In this document: piece by piece, positions 9,288-17,683 of the stretch
Numbering within the stretch: position 1 is the first letter of the stretch
Layout of the letters: each line of letters begins with the position of its first letter
Assembly (NCBI GenBank): GCA_934358675.1
Contig: CAKRKX010000009.1
Location: forward strand, 1 to 43,795
Direction of reading: 5' to 3'
Source of the DNA: an uncultured Agathobacter sp.
GTDB lineage: Bacteria; Bacillota; Clostridia; Lachnospirales; Lachnospiraceae
Length of the DNA: 43,795 bases
Translations under genes and position numbers: made by a program
Notes under the pieces: generated by a model
Database searches by the model: none
What the model was told of the DNA's origin: nothing
Seen by the model: only the letters and a program-made list of their open reading frames with translations

Positions 9288-10376
9288 TTATACTAAAAAT
9301 TTCTTGATAAAATCCGTTCCAATCCGGCTGAGATCCGGTCCGTCCGCCATAACCTCACGGATCGCCCCCTGCGACTGAAACTGAATCTTCGCCATCAGCC
9401 AGGTCTCAAGATCAAATTCCTTCTTAACCCGGTGTACCTCACGATTGTACGCATTGGCATGCGAATTCTGCTTATAATCATCGTACGCCTGTACTTTTTC
9501 TTCCGTCGTAACGTCCTCCTGATCCAGAAGTTCCATGATCTGTTCGTAATCCCGATCCAGATACTTCGCATACTGCAGCTCCTGTGCTCTCTCATTCACG
9601 CTTTGTGCCTTCATATCCGAAATCTGTTTGGAATTCTTGTCGATCAGCTCCGCAGCCCGCCGCTTATCACGCATCGCGCTGTCATCCACCGCATCGGCAT
9701 CCTTATTCTTCTCCTGATCATCCGTCGCAACATCAAACGAATCCTGTGCGGAATCATCGCTCACTTTCTGATCCGAATCCGCATCGGTATCTGTCTCATC
9801 GGAATCGTCGTCGACGGATTCCTTAAGGATTTCGATCAGCTTCTCCTTTTCATCCTGCTCCTGCTGTGTCGTCATCATTTTCACGTTGTCGGACAGATCC
9901 CGCCCCTCCGCCATCTCGCTCTCGACCTTCTCCTGCAGATCCGCAAAAAGCTGCTGACGCTGCAGATAATTGTCCTTGAGTTCCTCAAGAATATCGGCCG
10001 CGGAAAGTTTCATATCCTTCATATCTTTATAATGCTTTGACGCGATATCCTTTATGCCTTCATTAAAAATACGTTCCTGCTCCGCGGTCAGCTTTCCGCC
10101 GCTTTTGACCGTGTCAATAAGATCATTGATTGTGGACTCGGCCTTTTGCATCACATCGTCCGCACTGCTGCTCTGTTCACTTTCCTTTAGCATTCTCGCC
10201 TTGTAACGCCCCGATTTCGACAGATTCATCGATGCGGCATTCGAAACGGAATTTCCCGAAAGATTCTTCTTCGTATCGTTCGCCAGATCATTTTTCATGC
10301 CGCCAGACAGCATTCCGGAGACTTTTGCATTCGAACGATGCATCGACTGCATCCAGTTTGTCATCTTAATCTGCAT
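9288..10376 (-). CDS. Unrecognised acidic, coiled-coil-like cytosolic protein
   Basis: This 362-residue protein matches no family I know. The first 60 residues are basic and rich in S, N and M. Residues 70-180 are predicted helical with heptad-like spacing and many K/E. Residues 185-235 form a strikingly acidic D/S-rich linker (DDDSDETDTDADSD and similar). Residues 235-362 return to helical, charged sequence ending IGTDFIKKFLV. There is no signal peptide or membrane segment. AGGGAGA lies 7 bases before the start. It directly precedes mscS (10 bases), which suggests a joint transcript, but nothing in the sequence shows a functional link. Coding status is supported by length, ribosome binding site and operon spacing. 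Confidence 0.8.
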   Translation of the reverse strand: MQIKMTNWMQSMHRSNAKVSGMLSGGMKNDLANDTKKNLSGNSVSNAASMNLSKSGRYKARMLKESEQSSSADDVMQKAESTINDLIDTVKSGGKLTAEQERIFNEGIKDIASKHYKDMKDMKLSAADILEELKDNYLQRQQLFADLQEKVESEMAEGRDLSDNVKMMTTQQEQDEKEKLIEILKESVDDDSDETDTDADSDQKVSDDSAQDSFDVATDDQEKNKDADAVDDSAMRDKRRAAELIDKNSKQISDMKAQSVNERAQELQYAKYLDRDYEQIMELLDQEDVTTEEKVQAYDDYKQNSHANAYNREVHRVKKEFDLETWLMAKIQFQSQGAIREVMADGPDLSRIGTDFIKKFLV

Positions 10377-10448
10377 ACATTATTCTCCCTATCGTTCATT
10401 GCCATAACTACTCTATAGGATGTATATCGTCCGAATCGTTCAAATTAT

Positions 10449-11789
10449 TTAGCACACTGCATCCTCAAGCACGTCAAAGTAAGTCTCAAACGTCTTTCTG
10501 CAGCATCCCGGATCCCTGATCACGATTCCATCCGTCACAAGTCCCGGTATCGCAAAAGCCATCGCCACGCGATGATCCTCAAACGTCTCGATCTCACACG
10601 GTTTCGGCTGTCCCGGATATATGCGGATGGTTCCCTCTTCCGGCTCTTCACACCTGATTCCCATATTGGTCAGATTGGTCATGATCGCATGCAGACGGTC
10701 ACACTCCTGATAACGGATATGTCCGATTCCTTCGATCGTCACCGGACTTTTTGCAAAACAGCTGATTGCCGCCAGTGTCAGTGCCTGATCGGAAAAAGCA
10801 GACAGATCAAACGTTCCGCCACACAGCCCCTCTTCCGGCGGATAGATGGTGATGCCGTCCTCCAGATCGACGCTTCCGCACCCCATCGCTTCGAGCACAT
10901 GCAAAAAGGTGGTGTCGCCCTGCAGGCTCTTCCAATGCACATGACGGACACTGGCAGGCACCGAGAGTACCGGTGCCATCGCATAGAAATAAGCCGCCGC
11001 CGACACATCCGGCTCGATCCGGTAATCACGCGCCGTGTATGACGCATCGCCGGAAATACAAAACGTATCATCCGCCAGACGATTCACTTTTACGCCAAAC
11101 TGTTCCATCATCGCGATCGTCATCTTCACATACGACATACCGTGATGGCCCTTCACATGGATCACAAAATCCTCCGTAAACAATACCGAAGCGATCAGAA
11201 GTGCACTTAAGAACTGGCTGCTCCTGTCCACATCAATCGTAACCTCATATTTACTTACCTTATCATTCCCGATGACAAACGGAAAGTGATACGCTTCCTC
11301 CAAAAACTCGATCGATGCGCCAAGATCTTCCAGTGCTTTCAGAAGCTCCTCCATCGGGCGCTTCTTCATCTGCTCCGAAGAATCCACAAAATATCGTCCC
11401 TTTGACAATCCAAGATATGCCGTAAGAAAACGCGCCGCAGTGCCCGCACTTCCGACATTGATGGAAGCATCTGCATGTGCCTCATCCTGACTGCCCCCAC
11501 GCTTCTTCTCTGCCACCGCTCTCTCATACGCTGGAATCCTACCGCCACATCCTGTGATTGAAACCACGGCATCTGCCTCATCGATCTCCACCTCAAAGCC
11601 AAGATCAATGAGTGCCTGCAGAAAATGCCGGCTGTCATCCGAGAAAAGTACGCCGCGCAGCACACTTTTTCCTTCTGCAAGTGCCGCGATCAACAGTGCG
11701 CGATTCGTAATACTTTTCGAGCCCGGCACCTCCACCTCAATCCTTCTTCCTGCAGCTTTCTTCACTTTATATTTCTCTACGGTTTGCAT
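10449..11789 (-). CDS. aroA: 3-phosphoshikimate 1-carboxyvinyltransferase (EPSP synthase)
   Basis: The 446-residue enzyme joins shikimate-3-phosphate and PEP in the shikimate pathway. The N-terminal PGSKSITNRALL (residues 22-33) and the PEP-site motif NVGSAGTAARFLTA are clear, as are DRSSQFLSALL and DHRVAMAF near the C-terminus. Before the PEP motif there is an extra charged stretch (AVAEKKRGGSQDEAHADAS) longer than in many homologues. The glycine preceding TA is retained, as in glyphosate-sensitive class I enzymes. AAAGGAG lies 8 bases before the start. Upstream lies the foldback element, whose edge seems to sit within the promoter region. aroC is in the same window but 31 kb away and not linked. 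Confidence 0.96.
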   Translation of the reverse strand: MQTVEKYKVKKAAGRRIEVEVPGSKSITNRALLIAALAEGKSVLRGVLFSDDSRHFLQALIDLGFEVEIDEADAVVSITGCGGRIPAYERAVAEKKRGGSQDEAHADASINVGSAGTAARFLTAYLGLSKGRYFVDSSEQMKKRPMEELLKALEDLGASIEFLEEAYHFPFVIGNDKVSKYEVTIDVDRSSQFLSALLIASVLFTEDFVIHVKGHHGMSYVKMTIAMMEQFGVKVNRLADDTFCISGDASYTARDYRIEPDVSAAAYFYAMAPVLSVPASVRHVHWKSLQGDTTFLHVLEAMGCGSVDLEDGITIYPPEEGLCGGTFDLSAFSDQALTLAAISCFAKSPVTIEGIGHIRYQECDRLHAIMTNLTNMGIRCEEPEEGTIRIYPGQPKPCEIETFEDHRVAMAFAIPGLVTDGIVIRDPGCCRKTFETYFDVLEDAVC

Positions 11790-11818
11790 ATTGCAGCTCC
11801 TTTTATTTAAACTTTATA

Positions 11819-12336
11819 GGCGATTGCAAAATCACATGTACAATGAATCTCCCGCTGAACAACTTTCTGACCAAACACTAGGTATCCAGAATTACGAATT
11901 TGCAGAAAATACCACTCGGACTCATTTGATGATTTCTGTCCGCTCAAGCTTAGACAGCGGCCTCGCGGTGTTCGTCTGAGCGCAGAATGCGTCCGAGTGA
12001 TTTTGTGTCTGTCTTAATGGACGTTCGAAGGAAACGTGCCGCCGCATGGACAACTGTTTGAAGCACACTGTATAAACTCCCTTAAAGACATTACAAAGCG
12101 AGTTTTGTCCGCGGCGGCTCATCTCGACTTCATGAGGACGTCCATTTAGGCAGACTAAAAATTGCGAGCGCATTCTGTGTCAGACGGACACCGTGCAGCC
12201 GCAGTCGAAGCGATGCTCGGACACAAAATTTGAGTCCGTGTGGCATTTTCGCAAATTCAGCAATTCTGTCTAAAATCGTGTTTGTTTAGAAAGTTGTCCC
12301 AGCGGGAATCGTTTTCTATATAGTTTTGCAATCGCC
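11819..12336. repeat. 518-bp imperfect foldback element (arms about 230 bp), MITE-like or structured RNA
   Basis: This fills the 597-base gap between aroA and the PilZ gene. The two halves are inverted copies of each other, centred near 12078. Exact matching blocks pair symmetrically: 11819-11831 with 12324-12336 (GGCGATTGCAAAA), 11859-11868 with 12288-12297, 11896-11903 with 12251-12258, 11917-11924 with 12231-12238, 11973-11979 with 12180-12186, 11983-11991 with 12169-12177, 12016-12024 with 12138-12146, and 12038-12045 with 12111-12118. A 50-base loop remains. Between blocks the arms have diverged, many differences keeping wobble pairs. TATA lies just outside both ends (11815-11818 and 12338-12341), compatible with a short target duplication. 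Short open frames inside are not credible genes. Confidence 0.85.
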
Positions 12337-12351
12337 CTATATATTGCGATA

Positions 12352-12378
12352 AAAAAGGGGGCTGCAATATGCAACCCC
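12352..12378 (-). terminator. Terminator after the PilZ gene
   Basis: A 9-bp stem (12358-12366 with 12370-12378) with an ATA loop is followed on the minus strand by CCTTTTTTA. It lies 9 bases past the PilZ gene stop and directly next to the foldback element, so the element is normally separated from PilZ transcription. Confidence 0.88.
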
Positions 12379-12386
12379 TCCGACTT

Positions 12387-12725
12387 TTATAAATCGTTGA
12401 AAATCTGATAGATATCAATCTTGAGTGCATCCGTATCCGTCATTCCGATAAATACCGCACCGTAATGGTATCCGTCTGCAGTCTCCTCGCATCGAACGAT
12501 CTCGATCACGGTGTCGACTACTTCCTTTGTCCAGATCTGAATCTTTGTATTATAATACGTTCCGATGTTCAACTGTGTCTTTGCGTTAAATCCCATACCG
12601 CTTCGTGAAATATCGGTAACATCAACCTGCACATACTTTAAAGTGGTAACGCCGTCTTCATCAAGACGTTCCAGCTGCACATCAACATAAAGTTCCAGTC
12701 TCTTGTGTTTTCTCTTTTCTTCCAT
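12387..12725 (-). CDS. PilZ-domain protein (probable cyclic-di-GMP receptor)
   Basis: This 112-residue single-domain protein has the two PilZ ligand signatures: RxxxR as R5-K-H-K-R9, and D/NxSxxG as D38-x-S40-x-x-G43, followed by a beta-barrel pattern. Both motifs are intact, so binding of cyclic di-GMP is expected. There is no attached output domain, so it would act by binding a partner. It has its own promoter immediately downstream of queA and its own terminator, so it is an independent unit. Two further genes in the window (20366-21646) could belong to related signalling. Confidence 0.88.
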   Translation of the reverse strand: MEEKRKHKRLELYVDVQLERLDEDGVTTLKYVQVDVTDISRSGMGFNAKTQLNIGTYYNTKIQIWTKEVVDTVIEIVRCEETADGYHYGAVFIGMTDTDALKIDIYQIFNDL

Positions 12726-12773
12726 TGCTACGCTCCCTATACCCTTCGTTCCTTGTTAAAAAATACTGTAAAT

Positions 12774-12802
12774 ATTGTATTACAGATCATTGTGTTTGAC
12801 AA
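12774..12802 (-). promoter_or_regulatory. PilZ gene promoter
   Basis: On the minus strand TTGTCA and TACAAT are spaced by 17 bases, about 50 bases upstream of the PilZ gene start. It begins just after the queA stop; I see no terminator between queA and this promoter. Confidence 0.65.
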
Positions 12803-12813
12803 GTAAATTTACA

Positions 12814-13851
12814 CTATTTTATCAGCATAGCATCGCCGAAACTGAAGAAGCGGTACTTCTCCTGCACGGCAATCTCGTAGGCATGAAGCACATGTTCTCT
12901 TCCTGCCAGAGCCGATACCAGCATAACGAGTGTAGACTGTGGCAAATGGAAGTTAGTGATCAGTCCGTCAATCACTTTAAACTGATAGCCCGGATAGATA
13001 AAAATCTCCGTCCAGCCGCTCGTCTCATGCAGTCTTCCGTTCTCGTCCGCAGCCGATTCGAGTGTTCTGGTACTGGTCGTGCCGACCGAGATGACTCTGC
13101 CTCCGTTGTCCTTTGTGCGATTGATCTTCTCCGCTGCTTCTGCGGAAACCATGTAGAATTCCGAGTGCATATGATGATCAAGCACATTGTCGACTTTCAC
13201 CGGGCGGAAGGTTCCAAGTCCAACGTGAAGTGTCACCTCTGCGATGTCAACGCCCATCGCTTTGACCTGCTCCAACAATTCCTTGGTAAAATGCAGACCT
13301 GCGGTAGGAGCCGCAGCAGAACCATCGTACTTTGCATACACAGTCTGGTAGCGGTTCTTATCCTTAAGCTGATGCGTGATGTAAGGTGGCAGTGGCATCT
13401 GTCCGAGCTGATCTAAGATTTCCTCGAAGATTCCCTCATAATGGAACTGGATCAGACGATTGCCCTCTTCCACAACGTCAATGACTTCACCGGTTAAAAT
13501 CCCGTCTCCAAAGACGATCTTCGTTCCCGGTTTGGCTTTCTTTCCCGGCTTAACAAGCGTCTCCCATACATCGTTTTCCTTTCTCTTTAAGAGAAGGACT
13601 TCGATCTTCGCCTGTGTATCTTCCTTTACACCGAACAAACGCGCCGGAATGACCTTCGTGTTGTTGATGACAAGACAGTCACCCGGGCGCAGATATTCAA
13701 GGATATCGGTAAAATGCCGATGTTCTACCTCTCCCGTCTTGCGGTCAAGCACCATCAGACGGGAGCTGGAACGATCCTCCAGAGGATCCTGAGCGATCAG
13801 TTCCTCCGGCAGGTCGTAATCATAATCTTTTACGTTCATTCCTTCTGTCAT
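12814..13851 (-). CDS. queA: S-adenosylmethionine:tRNA ribosyltransferase-isomerase
   Basis: QueA (345 aa) transfers the ribosyl part of SAM to preQ1 at position 34 of GUN tRNAs to give epoxyqueuosine. Family signatures include [11 protein letters not shown], the SSRLM block, PPYI, YQTVYAK followed by [13 protein letters not shown], and [12 protein letters not shown]. It lies 4 bases after the pheT stop, so it shares the Phe T-box-controlled transcript. An AGAGG site overlapping the pheT end supports the ATG at 13851 over an internal ATG four codons later. The preceding enzyme of the pathway, Tgt, is in this window at 40021-41157 in another operon. Confidence 0.96.
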   Translation of the reverse strand: MTEGMNVKDYDYDLPEELIAQDPLEDRSSSRLMVLDRKTGEVEHRHFTDILEYLRPGDCLVINNTKVIPARLFGVKEDTQAKIEVLLLKRKENDVWETLVKPGKKAKPGTKIVFGDGILTGEVIDVVEEGNRLIQFHYEGIFEEILDQLGQMPLPPYITHQLKDKNRYQTVYAKYDGSAAAPTAGLHFTKELLEQVKAMGVDIAEVTLHVGLGTFRPVKVDNVLDHHMHSEFYMVSAEAAEKINRTKDNGGRVISVGTTSTRTLESAADENGRLHETSGWTEIFIYPGYQFKVIDGLITNFHLPQSTLVMLVSALAGREHVLHAYEIAVQEKYRFFSFGDAMLIK

Positions 13852-13855
13852 TGTA

Positions 13856-16276
13856 TTAGCCTCTTAACTGAATTCCCATGCTTTCAAGTCCGTTCAGGAT
13901 CTTCTTCATAGCGCTGGTAATATCATTCTCCTCAAGGTTCTTCTCCTTGCCTCGGAACTTAAGTGAGTAAGCAACGGACTTAAAGCCTTTCTCGATCTGC
14001 TCGCCTTCGTATACGTCAAACAGCTCGTAGCTCTCTAAGTACTTGCCGCCTCTCTGATCGAAGATCTTCTCAATATCTCCGACAAGAACATCCTTTGGAA
14101 CAACCATGGATAAATCTCTTGAGGAAACAGGGAAATTGGTAATTCCCTCATATTTATAATCAAATGATGCACGGGATACGATCTCCGGCATATCGATCAC
14201 TGCTACATAAACGCGCTCCTTGATCGCATAGTTTGCGGCAACGGTCGGATGGATTTCACCGAGATATCCGACAACCACACCGTCATAGATCACGTTTGCC
14301 TTGCGTCCCGGATGCAGGAAGCTGAGTTCTGCGTTCGGATCGTACTGTGGCTTCTCACGGAGTCCGAGCTGTGATAATACTTCCTCTACCACACCCTTCA
14401 TCGTGAAGAAATCGCCGCTTCCGTACATACCGAATGTCAGCTGCATGCGCTCCTCCGGAAGCTCGGTAAGCGGAATCTGCTTTGGCAGATAAATGTTACC
14501 CATCTCATACAGACGCACATCCTTATTTCTGCGGCCGAAGTTCGTAGAAAGTGATGTCAGCATTCCATTGAGTGGCAGCGTACGCATGATGGAGTAATCC
14601 TCTCCAAGCGGATTGGAAATAACAACCGTCTCGCGCAGCTTGGAATCTGCCGGAATCAATAATTTATCAAATACCTTCGGGCTCTCGAAGGAGTATGTCA
14701 TTGCCTGAGAGAATCCACAGAATTCTGCGACTTCACGCGCTTTTTCCTCCATACGCAGCTTAAAACTCTTGCCGCCGGCGGTGGACTCGCCGCTCGGAAG
14801 CGTGACTGCGATATTGTCATATCCGTAGAATCTTGCAACCTCTTCCGCGATATCCGCATCGCACAAAAGATCCTGTCTCCATGAAGGTACCAGGATTTCG
14901 TTTGCAGCCTCATCGTAACCGAGATCGATTTTCTTGAAGTAACCGAGCATCGTCTCTGCATTGATGTCGGTTCCGAGAAGCTTGTTGTATTTATCCGGCT
15001 CGAACGGAATGCGAACGCCCTCTCTCTTTACCGGATAGACATCGATCGCGCCGCCGACAACCTCACCTGCACCAAGTTCCTCAACAAGCTGGCATGCACG
15101 GTTCATCGCTTCCATTGCAAGGTTCGGATCCAGTCCCTTCTCAAACTTTGCGGAAGCATCGGTACGAAGTCCGATCTTCTTGGAAGATTTACGGATGTTG
15201 GTTCCGTCAAAGCATGCTGCCTCAAAAAGCATTGTGTGTACATTCTCGGTGATCATGGAGTTCTCTCCACCCATGATTCCGGCGATACCGATTGCCTTGT
15301 CCGCATCACAGATCATAAGAACGCTGTCATCCATCGTGCGCTCCTGGCCGTCAAGTGTTGTAAACTTCTCGTCCTTAGCGGCACGTCTTACAACGATCTC
15401 CTTTCCTGCGATCGTATCAAGATCATAGGCATGCATCGGCTGACCGTACTCTTCCATGACATAATTTGTGATATCAACCACATTGTTGATCGGACGGATG
15501 CCGTGGGAACGAAGCCTCTCCTGCATCCACTTCGGTGAAGGAGCAAACTTGATATTCTTTACGACTCTTGCTGTGTAACGGCTGCACAGATCCGCATCCT
15601 TTACAGTAACCTTAACGATAGAATTGACATCCTCATCGTTTCCTATCTCGGTTACGACCGGAGGAACAAATTCCTTATCGAACGTTGCAGCAGCCTCTCT
15701 TGCGATACCGAGTACCGAGAAACAGTCCACACGGTTGGAAGTGATCTCATACTCGATCACGCTGTCGTCAAGTCCAAGATACTCTACCGCGTTTGCTCCG
15801 ACCGGAGCATCCTCGTCAAAGATATATAAGCCGTACTCCGGAGCATCCGGGAACATATCACGGTTGGAACCGAGTTCCTCGATGGAGCACATCATACCGT
15901 AAGAATCCACACCACGAAGCTTACCGTTCTTGATTTCAATGCCGCCCGGTGTCCTGCTTCCGTCATGTCCGCCTGCTACGCGTCCGCCGTCCAATACAAC
16001 CGGAACCTTGGCTCCTTCCGTCACATTCGGAGCACCGGTTACGATCTGCAACGGCTCGTCTTTTCCGATATCCACCTGGCAGATGACCAGCTTGTCTGCG
16101 TCCGGATGACGCTCGATCTTCTTAACCTGTCCGATCACGATTTTGTCAAGGTCGGCATCCATCTGCTCATACCCCTCACACTTTGATCCGGACAGTGTCA
16201 TTGCATCCATATATTCCTGTGCGCTGCAATCCAGTCCCGGAACGAGCGCTTTGATCCATTTTAATGATGTATTCAT
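13856..16276 (-). CDS. pheT: Phenylalanyl-tRNA synthetase beta subunit
   Basis: The 806-residue subunit of the alpha2-beta2 enzyme has the expected order: an N-terminal tRNA-binding OB domain (about residues 40-155, [22 protein letters not shown]), the B3/B4 editing domain, a B5 domain (around 400-470), a catalytic-like core, and the C-terminal ferredoxin-like anticodon-binding domain ([13 protein letters not shown] onward). The length is normal. AGGAGG precedes the start, 14 bases after pheS. Expression should follow phenylalanyl-tRNA charging through the upstream T-box. Confidence 0.97.
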   Translation of the reverse strand: MNTSLKWIKALVPGLDCSAQEYMDAMTLSGSKCEGYEQMDADLDKIVIGQVKKIERHPDADKLVICQVDIGKDEPLQIVTGAPNVTEGAKVPVVLDGGRVAGGHDGSRTPGGIEIKNGKLRGVDSYGMMCSIEELGSNRDMFPDAPEYGLYIFDEDAPVGANAVEYLGLDDSVIEYEITSNRVDCFSVLGIAREAAATFDKEFVPPVVTEIGNDEDVNSIVKVTVKDADLCSRYTARVVKNIKFAPSPKWMQERLRSHGIRPINNVVDITNYVMEEYGQPMHAYDLDTIAGKEIVVRRAAKDEKFTTLDGQERTMDDSVLMICDADKAIGIAGIMGGENSMITENVHTMLFEAACFDGTNIRKSSKKIGLRTDASAKFEKGLDPNLAMEAMNRACQLVEELGAGEVVGGAIDVYPVKREGVRIPFEPDKYNKLLGTDINAETMLGYFKKIDLGYDEAANEILVPSWRQDLLCDADIAEEVARFYGYDNIAVTLPSGESTAGGKSFKLRMEEKAREVAEFCGFSQAMTYSFESPKVFDKLLIPADSKLRETVVISNPLGEDYSIMRTLPLNGMLTSLSTNFGRRNKDVRLYEMGNIYLPKQIPLTELPEERMQLTFGMYGSGDFFTMKGVVEEVLSQLGLREKPQYDPNAELSFLHPGRKANVIYDGVVVGYLGEIHPTVAANYAIKERVYVAVIDMPEIVSRASFDYKYEGITNFPVSSRDLSMVVPKDVLVGDIEKIFDQRGGKYLESYELFDVYEGEQIEKGFKSVAYSLKFRGKEKNLEENDITSAMKKILNGLESMGIQLRG

Positions 16277-16290
16277 TCTACCTTAACCTC

Positions 16291-17310
16291 CTAGAACTGT
16301 TTTAAGAAACGGTCGTCATTCTCGTAAAGAAGACGCATGTCATCGATTTCATACTTCAAAAGAGTGATTCGCTCCTGTCCGATACCGAACGCGAATCCAG
16401 AGTACTCTTCCGGATCAATACCGCTCATGCGAAGTACGCGCGGATGAACCATTCCACAGCCAAGGATCTCGATCCAGCCCTCTCCCTTACAGAAACGGCA
16501 GCCCTTGCCGCCACACTTAAAGCATGACACATCCATCTCTGCGGACGGCTCTGTAAACGGGAAGTGATGCGGACGGAATTTAACCTTCGTATCCTTGCCG
16601 AACAGCTGCTGTACGAACTGTGTCAGAGTTCCCTTTAAGTCAGAGAACGTAATGTTCTTATCGATAACCATTCCCTCGATCTGGTGGAAGGACGGTGAAT
16701 GGGTTGCATCCACTTCATCGGCACGGAATACACGTCCCGGTGCGATCATACGGATCGGAGGCTTTTTCTGCTCCATCACGCGAACCTGAACCGGTGATGT
16801 CTGTGTACGAAGAAGGATCTTGTCATTGATATAGAATGTATCCTGCTCGTCCTTTGCCGGATGGTTTGCCGGAATATTTAACGCTTCAAAGTTGTAGTAA
16901 TCATACTCAACTTCCGGTCCCTCGACCACTTCATAACCCATTCCGGTAAAAATGCGCTCGACCTCTTCGAGTACAAGGGTGTTCGGATGGGAATGTCCGA
17001 CACGGTTCTTCTTTGCCGGAAGTGTTACGTCGATGACTTCCTTCTCAAGACGATGCTCAAGCTCTGCTGCTTCAAGCTTTGCCTTTGTCTCCTCAAGCTT
17101 TGCCTCGATCGCCTCGCGCGTCTCATTGACCCACTGGCCAACCTTCGGACGATCCTCCGGAGCGACATCCTTCATTCCCTTCAGCACTGCGGTAAGCTCA
17201 CCTTTCTTGCCCAGCACAGATACACGGACATCATTGAGTTTCGCAAGACCGTCGGAATTCTCGATCTCAGCCATTGCATGTTCTCTGATTTTCTGCAGCT
17301 TTTCTTTCAT
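16291..17310 (-). CDS. pheS: Phenylalanyl-tRNA synthetase alpha subunit
   Basis: PheS (339 aa) is the catalytic class II subunit. An N-terminal coiled-coil (about residues 1-90) precedes the aminoacylation domain, with [13 protein letters not shown], the motif 2 region [22 protein letters not shown], and motif 3 [16 protein letters not shown] near residue 315. AAAGGAG lies 8 bases before the start. It is the first gene of pheS-pheT-queA and lies directly downstream of the T-box leader. Confidence 0.97.
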   Translation of the reverse strand: MKEKLQKIREHAMAEIENSDGLAKLNDVRVSVLGKKGELTAVLKGMKDVAPEDRPKVGQWVNETREAIEAKLEETKAKLEAAELEHRLEKEVIDVTLPAKKNRVGHSHPNTLVLEEVERIFTGMGYEVVEGPEVEYDYYNFEALNIPANHPAKDEQDTFYINDKILLRTQTSPVQVRVMEQKKPPIRMIAPGRVFRADEVDATHSPSFHQIEGMVIDKNITFSDLKGTLTQFVQQLFGKDTKVKFRPHHFPFTEPSAEMDVSCFKCGGKGCRFCKGEGWIEILGCGMVHPRVLRMSGIDPEEYSGFAFGIGQERITLLKYEIDDMRLLYENDDRFLKQF

Positions 17311-17374
17311 GGTTCTCTCCTTTTATATTTGATTCAAATTTCATTTTGCGATGAAATAACGCTTTCCTACACAA

Positions 17375-17615
17375 GAAAAAAACCCTTACAGTCCGAAAAC
17401 TGTAAGGGACGAATAAATCCGCGTTACCACCCTGATTCCTGTATCTTCTACAGGCTCTCATTTCTGCTTAACGTGCAGCCTCCGTCGCAAACTACTCGAA
17501 TTCATATTTCATCTGCGCAGCTCCTGTGCGAAAATTCGTTGCTTAATCTTACGAAGGAAGCTTACAGCCGATGACTTCCTCTCTCTGTACGTGTTTTTAA
17601 GAACTACTGTACACA
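17375..17615 (-). promoter_or_regulatory. Phenylalanine T-box riboswitch leader of pheS-pheT-queA
   Basis: On the minus strand the canonical T-box core AGGGTGGTAACGCGG (17419-17433) is followed by a factor-independent terminator: stem 17383-17392 with 17399-17408 and a run of seven T. About 65 bases upstream of the core a Stem I specifier region reads GAATTCGAGTAG, placing TTC (17498-17500), a Phe codon, where the anticodon would pair. Uncharged tRNA-Phe should stabilise the antiterminator and allow transcription. The leader, with the promoter, fills most of the 373-base gap between pheS and the SpoIID-like gene. The 5' boundary of Stem I is approximate. Confidence 0.95.
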
Positions 17616-17639
17616 TTCCATGCTTTTAACACGTCTGCT

Positions 17640-17668
17640 ATTGTAGCACAGGAATATTGATTCTGCAA
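17640..17668 (-). promoter_or_regulatory. pheST operon promoter
   Basis: TTGCAG and TACAAT lie 17 bases apart on the minus strand with TGC before the -10 (extended -10). Transcription would start about 20 bases ahead of T-box Stem I. The SpoIID-like gene ends 16 bases upstream without a visible terminator. Confidence 0.75.
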
Positions 17669-17683
17669 GTGGTTTGTGCCTTT

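Noticed and set aside
11922..12173. 83-residue open frame inside the foldback element
   Set aside because: No ribosome binding site, biased composition, and the frame is explained by the inverted repeat structure.
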